This document shows positions 61,801 through 64,000 of a DNA stretch of 64,000 nt, piece after piece. Where the stretch lies: positions 992,001 through 1,056,000 of the forward strand of contig JAALGY010000011.1 of NCBI GenBank assembly GCA_032358165.1, written 5' to 3'. The number at the start of each line of letters is the position of its first letter. Position 1 is the stretch's first letter. The stretch is from Diplosphaera chodatii (Eukaryota; Chlorophyta; Trebouxiophyceae; Prasiolales; Stichococcaceae). A program made the position numbers and the translations under genes. The notes under the pieces are model-generated. The model was not told the DNA's origin. It worked only from the letters and a program-made list of their open reading frames with translations, and ran no database searches.

Positions 61801-64000
61801 TTCTTGTTAATGCAGTGTCTTGGGATTCGGCACCAAAGGTGACCAGCGACATGCGAGCCTGGCCACCCGCTGCCAGGTGCGCGCGCACCGCCCATAGCAT
61901 GGCAGCCTCCAGCATCTCGTGCGCCACGCTTGATGAACCTGCAGACAGGATTCTGCAGCTCGACGGGTGCGTACTGTTCAGCAGGTCTCCTCATGCTATA
62001 GCCAGGCTCATGTGTACAGCCGCAACAGCATGTCATCACCAGTGGAGTGCAAATCAGCGCCAGTAGCCCTGTGCGCAAGACTTGGCCACCATCCGGGCTG
62101 ACATACTGCGCGGTGGTTGTTGGCGGTATCTTGCTTTGCAAAGCAACCTTTGCTGCCTTAACAGCCTGAGACTGGGCTTGTGCAGCCACATGTTGTTCTC
62201 TGACATGTACAACCAGAATGTGGCAGATTAAGGACCTGAAGGTCGTGCACTCCATAGATCTGGACAGTTTGATGACAGTGCTCATCACCTGACAAGCTCG
62301 CATGTGAAGCCAGCTGCACACAGAAGACGTGGTCGGGCCGCAGCGCCTTCAGCTGCGCCACCAGCTCCGCCTCTGATGCTGCAGACTTCGTGGAGATTGC
62401 AGCAGTGTCTGGTTGGCCATCTGCACTGCCGCTGCCCGCAGGGCAGAAGACCAGGTTGGTACATGACACCATCGCAGCGTCGGCCGATGCCGCTCGGCAG
62501 ATGGCTGCCAGTGCGCAGGGCTGCTGGTAGCTGAGCAGCACCCACTTGGCGCACTGCGGCGTGGCAGCAGGCAGCTGAGGCTGCCATGGGAGCCAGATGG
62601 TCTGCATTGCAGGCGCTGCGCCCGCAGTCAGCCACCCTGTGGCACTGGGAGGTGCGGGCTGCTGCACATGCACGAGGCCTGACGCATGAAGCAGAGCGCC
62701 GCCGCTGCTGTTGCTGCTGACCAGCTCGAGGCTTGTTTGCCGCTTGCTGCGCTGAACCTGCTGCACGGCCGTCGACACATGCAGTGTCTGGCCGGCTGTA
62801 GTCATTGCAGCAGCAGGCAGTAGTAAGGCGCAGGCTGCTGGCGCGGGTGCCTTGCCCACTAAGAGACCCTGCTGCTGTTGGGCTGCCTGCTGCAGCACGG
62901 CTGCAGCCAGCAGTGCTACAGACACTGCGAAAGCTGCATCCTGTGATGACAGCTGCTGTGACGCCGCGGTTGCTGACATTGGTCGCTGTCCTGCTGCGTG
63001 CGCACCATGCAGCATCTCGGATGCTGCGATGACCCTGCCTGCTGACGCAGCTGTATGCTGTATGGCTGTGTTTGCCGCTGACGCAGCAGTGGCTGCTGCC
63101 GTCAGGCCGACACGCCCAGCACAGGACACCACCACAGCGCCGCTGACCCGGTCCACCTGGCACTGCAGCAGCGCTGCTGACGAGGCGGCAGCGCCGATGT
63201 TGACCGCAAAGCTGCTGGCAGCGATGCTGGCGTTCAACAACGCAGGCCTGCATAGCAGCGGGGTCCTTCGGCATTCATTGGTTCGAGTGCATTTTCACAG
63301 GCTCCAACATTTGCGCACCCACTGGCACGAACAACTGTTCAGGACGCACCTTGGCCGACCAGTGTCATCAGCAAGCATCCCCGCTGCAGCCAGCGCCATG
63401 TCGCACAGCACAGCCGCTGGTAGGTGCACCACCGATGTCGCGGATGCTGCAAGCAGCGTCGCCAGCGCTGGGCTGCGCAGGTCAGCTGCAAACAGCAGGC
63501 TGCTGCTGGCAGCTGCGCTGACGTGCTGCAGCAGGTGGTGTGGCTGCGGCACTGCGTACATCCTGGCACGTGCCCAGGGCCTGCAGCACATCATAGGCTC
63601 TGAGGGAACCCTTGATCGTGCATGTAGCGTATGAGTATACCGAGGGTTCTCTAGTGCCAGGCACCAGTGGACTGCAATGCAGTGGCTCTTACAGTTGCAG
63701 CCTCTCATCCGATGGCAGTGCTGCAGCGTGCGCCGGCCGCAGCAGCACATGGCTGTTGACGCCGCTCATGCCGAAGGAGCTGGTGCCGACGATGCAGTCT
63801 CCAGCGCCTGGAGACTGCGTTGGTGCAGGCGCAGCCTGGCGGGGCACCGCCGCCGCCAGACCCTGCTTCTTGCCCCAGTCGCCCAGCGTCGACTCCACAT
63901 AGGGGTTGACGCCGCGCAGGTGCATGACTGGCGGCAATGCCCCGTAGCGCATGGCCTGTTCAGGCACACATTGCATTGGTTGCTGGTCAGCAGTGGGACG
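28203..64000 (-). CDS. Giant modular type I polyketide synthase without AT domains (5' end beyond window)
   Basis: This enzyme builds a carbon chain by repeated Claisen condensations on carrier-protein-bound intermediates. I read one continuous minus-strand gene of at least 35.8 kb, with dozens of exons, ending in a TAG at 28203-28205. Four KS units are seen (the first partial), three with DTACSS active sites and HGTGT and GH(T/A)E histidine motifs. There are four KR units, four DH or DH-like units, six ACPs and two TE domains. No AT motif (GHSxGE) and no ER motif occur between any KS and ACP, so malonyl units must be supplied in trans. AT-less modular PKSs are known from green algae, and a giant PKS in Chlamydomonas acts in zygospore-wall maturation; the product here is unknown. 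Each inter-module join stays in frame across introns, so I prefer one gene over several. No tailoring or PPTase gene is adjacent. Confidence 0.88.
28760..31650 (-). other. PKS release cassette 2: ACP + TE (C-terminal copy)
   Basis: The ACP spans three exons (about 31480-31650, 31190-31310, 30820-31080) with [19 protein letters not shown] holding the phosphopantetheine serine. The TE resembles the type II (GrsT/RifR-like) alpha/beta-hydrolase family: [23 protein letters not shown], then [17 protein letters not shown], where the expected GxSxG is GTCLG with the Cys codon at 30119-30121. The downstream acidic residue is in [12 protein letters not shown], and the His motif [13 protein letters not shown] is near 29055-29090. 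Introns separate these blocks (for example about 30151-30530). Confidence 0.8.
31985..35260 (-). other. PKS release cassette 1: ACP + TE (upstream copy)
   Basis: This copy has the same order as cassette 2. Its ACP reads [15 protein letters not shown] and [19 protein letters not shown] (about 34960-35060), then [15 protein letters not shown]. The TE has [40 protein letters not shown] with the nucleophile Cys codon at 33641-33643, [30 protein letters not shown] and [13 protein letters not shown] near 32565-32610. A tail exon (31985-32115) reads [13 protein letters not shown], parallel to the copy downstream. The two TEs are very similar throughout, and some exons match closely at DNA level about 3.5 kb apart. 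Confidence 0.8.
35560..43400 (-). other. PKS module 4: KS-DH*-KR
   Basis: The KS starts with [12 protein letters not shown] near 43340, then [11 protein letters not shown] and the DTACSSS site with Cys codon at 41681-41683. [16 protein letters not shown] and KACCGHTEG follow, and it ends [15 protein letters not shown] near 40120. The DH-like unit keeps the first motif histidine (RQHAVNG) but lacks its proline, and the second motif reads HPGLTSA where HPxxxD is expected, so the Asp is missing. The KR has LYTLDWQ at the structural half, [17 protein letters not shown] at the nucleotide-binding loop, and [20 protein letters not shown] with catalytic Ser and Tyr. A 946-nt intron (37399-38344) splits the KR between TGSFSPGR and [11 protein letters not shown] saw nothing recognisable in it. 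Confidence 0.82.
37399..38344 (-). other. 946-nt intron inside the module 4 ketoreductase
   Basis: The donor is GTGCGC directly after the [16 protein letters not shown] exon and the acceptor is GCATGCAG before the [18 protein letters not shown] exon. Joining them gives a normal KR structural-to-catalytic transition. No repeat, RNA or open frame of note was seen inside. Confidence 0.65.
43698..44702 (-). other. 1,005-nt intron splitting the module 3 ACP
   Basis: The donor is GTGAGG after GACTCCTTGG and the acceptor is GGGCACAG before GCGCTGTGG. Splicing restores [12 protein letters not shown], a normal ACP helix II carrying the phosphopantetheine serine. Most of the middle of the intron is the palindromic element at 43833-44297. 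Confidence 0.8.
43833..44297. repeat. 465-bp near-perfect inverted repeat (foldback/MITE-like element)
   Basis: The left arm (43833-44035, 203 nt) begins AATGAGACGAAAGTGCAGTC. The right arm (44094-44297, 204 nt) is its reverse complement with only a few mismatches or one-base indels. The spacer is 58 nt (44036-44093). I found no target-site duplication and no open reading frame, and cannot name a transposon family. As intron sequence of the PKS transcript it would fold into a hairpin of about 200 bp. Confidence 0.85.
52250..52770 (-). other. Tandem ACP doublet at the end of module 2
   Basis: Two acyl-carrier domains lie about 104 residues apart in one exon (serine regions near 52680 and 52368), joined by an Ala/Gln-rich linker. 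Both share [18 protein letters not shown] and [12 protein letters not shown], so each should be phosphopantetheinylated. The likeness suggests a local duplication. Confidence 0.88.
52250..58915 (-). other. PKS module 2: KS-DH-KR-ACP-ACP
   Basis: The KS is the most divergent: it starts with ASHTPGAF instead of the usual ACRFPGG, has DTACSSAM (Cys codon 57732-57734), [17 protein letters not shown] and KSRVGHAE, and ends SAFAFQ joined to GTNAHVIM. The DH is intact: LWDHQ joined across an intron to VQGRALMPG (His codon 55884-55886), then [10 protein letters not shown]. The KR has [19 protein letters not shown] and [20 protein letters not shown]. Two carrier proteins follow, both with [19 protein letters not shown] and [13 protein letters not shown]. 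Confidence 0.84.
59010..64000 (-). other. PKS module 1 (partial): KS C-terminus, degenerate DH, KR, ACP
   Basis: At the right edge the exon 63692-63957 gives [15 protein letters not shown] and [15 protein letters not shown], the end of a KS whose active site lies outside the window. The DH-like unit (about 62640-63640) aligns by [11 protein letters not shown] and [12 protein letters not shown] but has SATSVVHLP where HxxxGxxxxP is expected, and I see no HPxxxD motif. The KR (about 60410-62640) has IWLPWQP, LVCGGAK joined to [24 protein letters not shown] and [20 protein letters not shown], so its Ser and Tyr are present. The ACP (59010-60080, three exons) reads [13 protein letters not shown] and [12 protein letters not shown]. 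Confidence 0.78.

Noticed and set aside
62852..63634. Plus-strand open frame of 260 residues rich in Ala and Cys
   Set aside because: It mirrors the degenerate DH coding sequence on the minus strand; composition is typical of antisense of alanine-rich exons.
28203..64000. Splitting the PKS into separate genes at module borders
   Set aside because: At the joins between modules the ACP and following KS stay in one frame through plausible introns, and I found no stop-plus-new-start arrangement.

Overview
The window looks like nuclear DNA from a green alga, most likely a trebouxiophyte of the Chlorella type. I infer this from GC-rich coding sequence, many short exons split by GT-AG introns that often end in TGCAG, plant/animal-type housekeeping genes, a nuclear tRNA-Glu with a canonical intron, and a giant modular polyketide synthase of the kind known from chlorophytes. 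Nothing looks prokaryotic. Exon-level coordinates are approximate except where a splice site is quoted.

Region 1-28 kb holds ordinary eukaryotic genes. On the minus strand at the left edge is the FG-nucleoporin NUP54 (1-2467, 3' end outside the window). Divergent from it is the catalytic subunit of DNA polymerase alpha (3080-14221, +). Converging on that is TRM11, the tRNA guanosine-10 N2-methyltransferase (14416-16927, -). Next, on the minus strand, are RING-finger exons (17303-18040) and, upstream of them, probable exons for a secretory or membrane protein (about 18245-19490); these may be one gene. From 19.5 to 21.3 kb I see no gene, then an intron-containing tRNA-Glu(UUC) (21264-21386, -). 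A USP36/UBP-type nucleolar deubiquitinase with an RGG tail follows (21999-27874, +).

From 28203 to the right edge, one minus-strand gene fills the window. It encodes a giant modular type I polyketide synthase whose 5' end lies beyond 64000. In protein order the visible part reads KS(partial)-dead DH-KR-ACP / KS-DH-KR-ACP-ACP / KS-DH-KR-ACP / KS-DH*-KR / ACP-TE / ACP-TE / low-complexity linker / C-terminal transmembrane helix. I see no acyltransferase and no enoylreductase, so extender units must be loaded in trans and the product should carry hydroxyls and double bonds.

The most unusual features are the tandemly duplicated ACP-TE release cassette, cysteine in place of serine at the predicted nucleophile of both TE domains, the putative tail anchor, and a 465-bp near-perfect palindrome inside a 1,005-nt intron that splits an ACP at its phosphopantetheine-site motif. 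No tailoring, acyltransferase or phosphopantetheinyl-transferase gene lies nearby; the neighbours are unrelated housekeeping genes.
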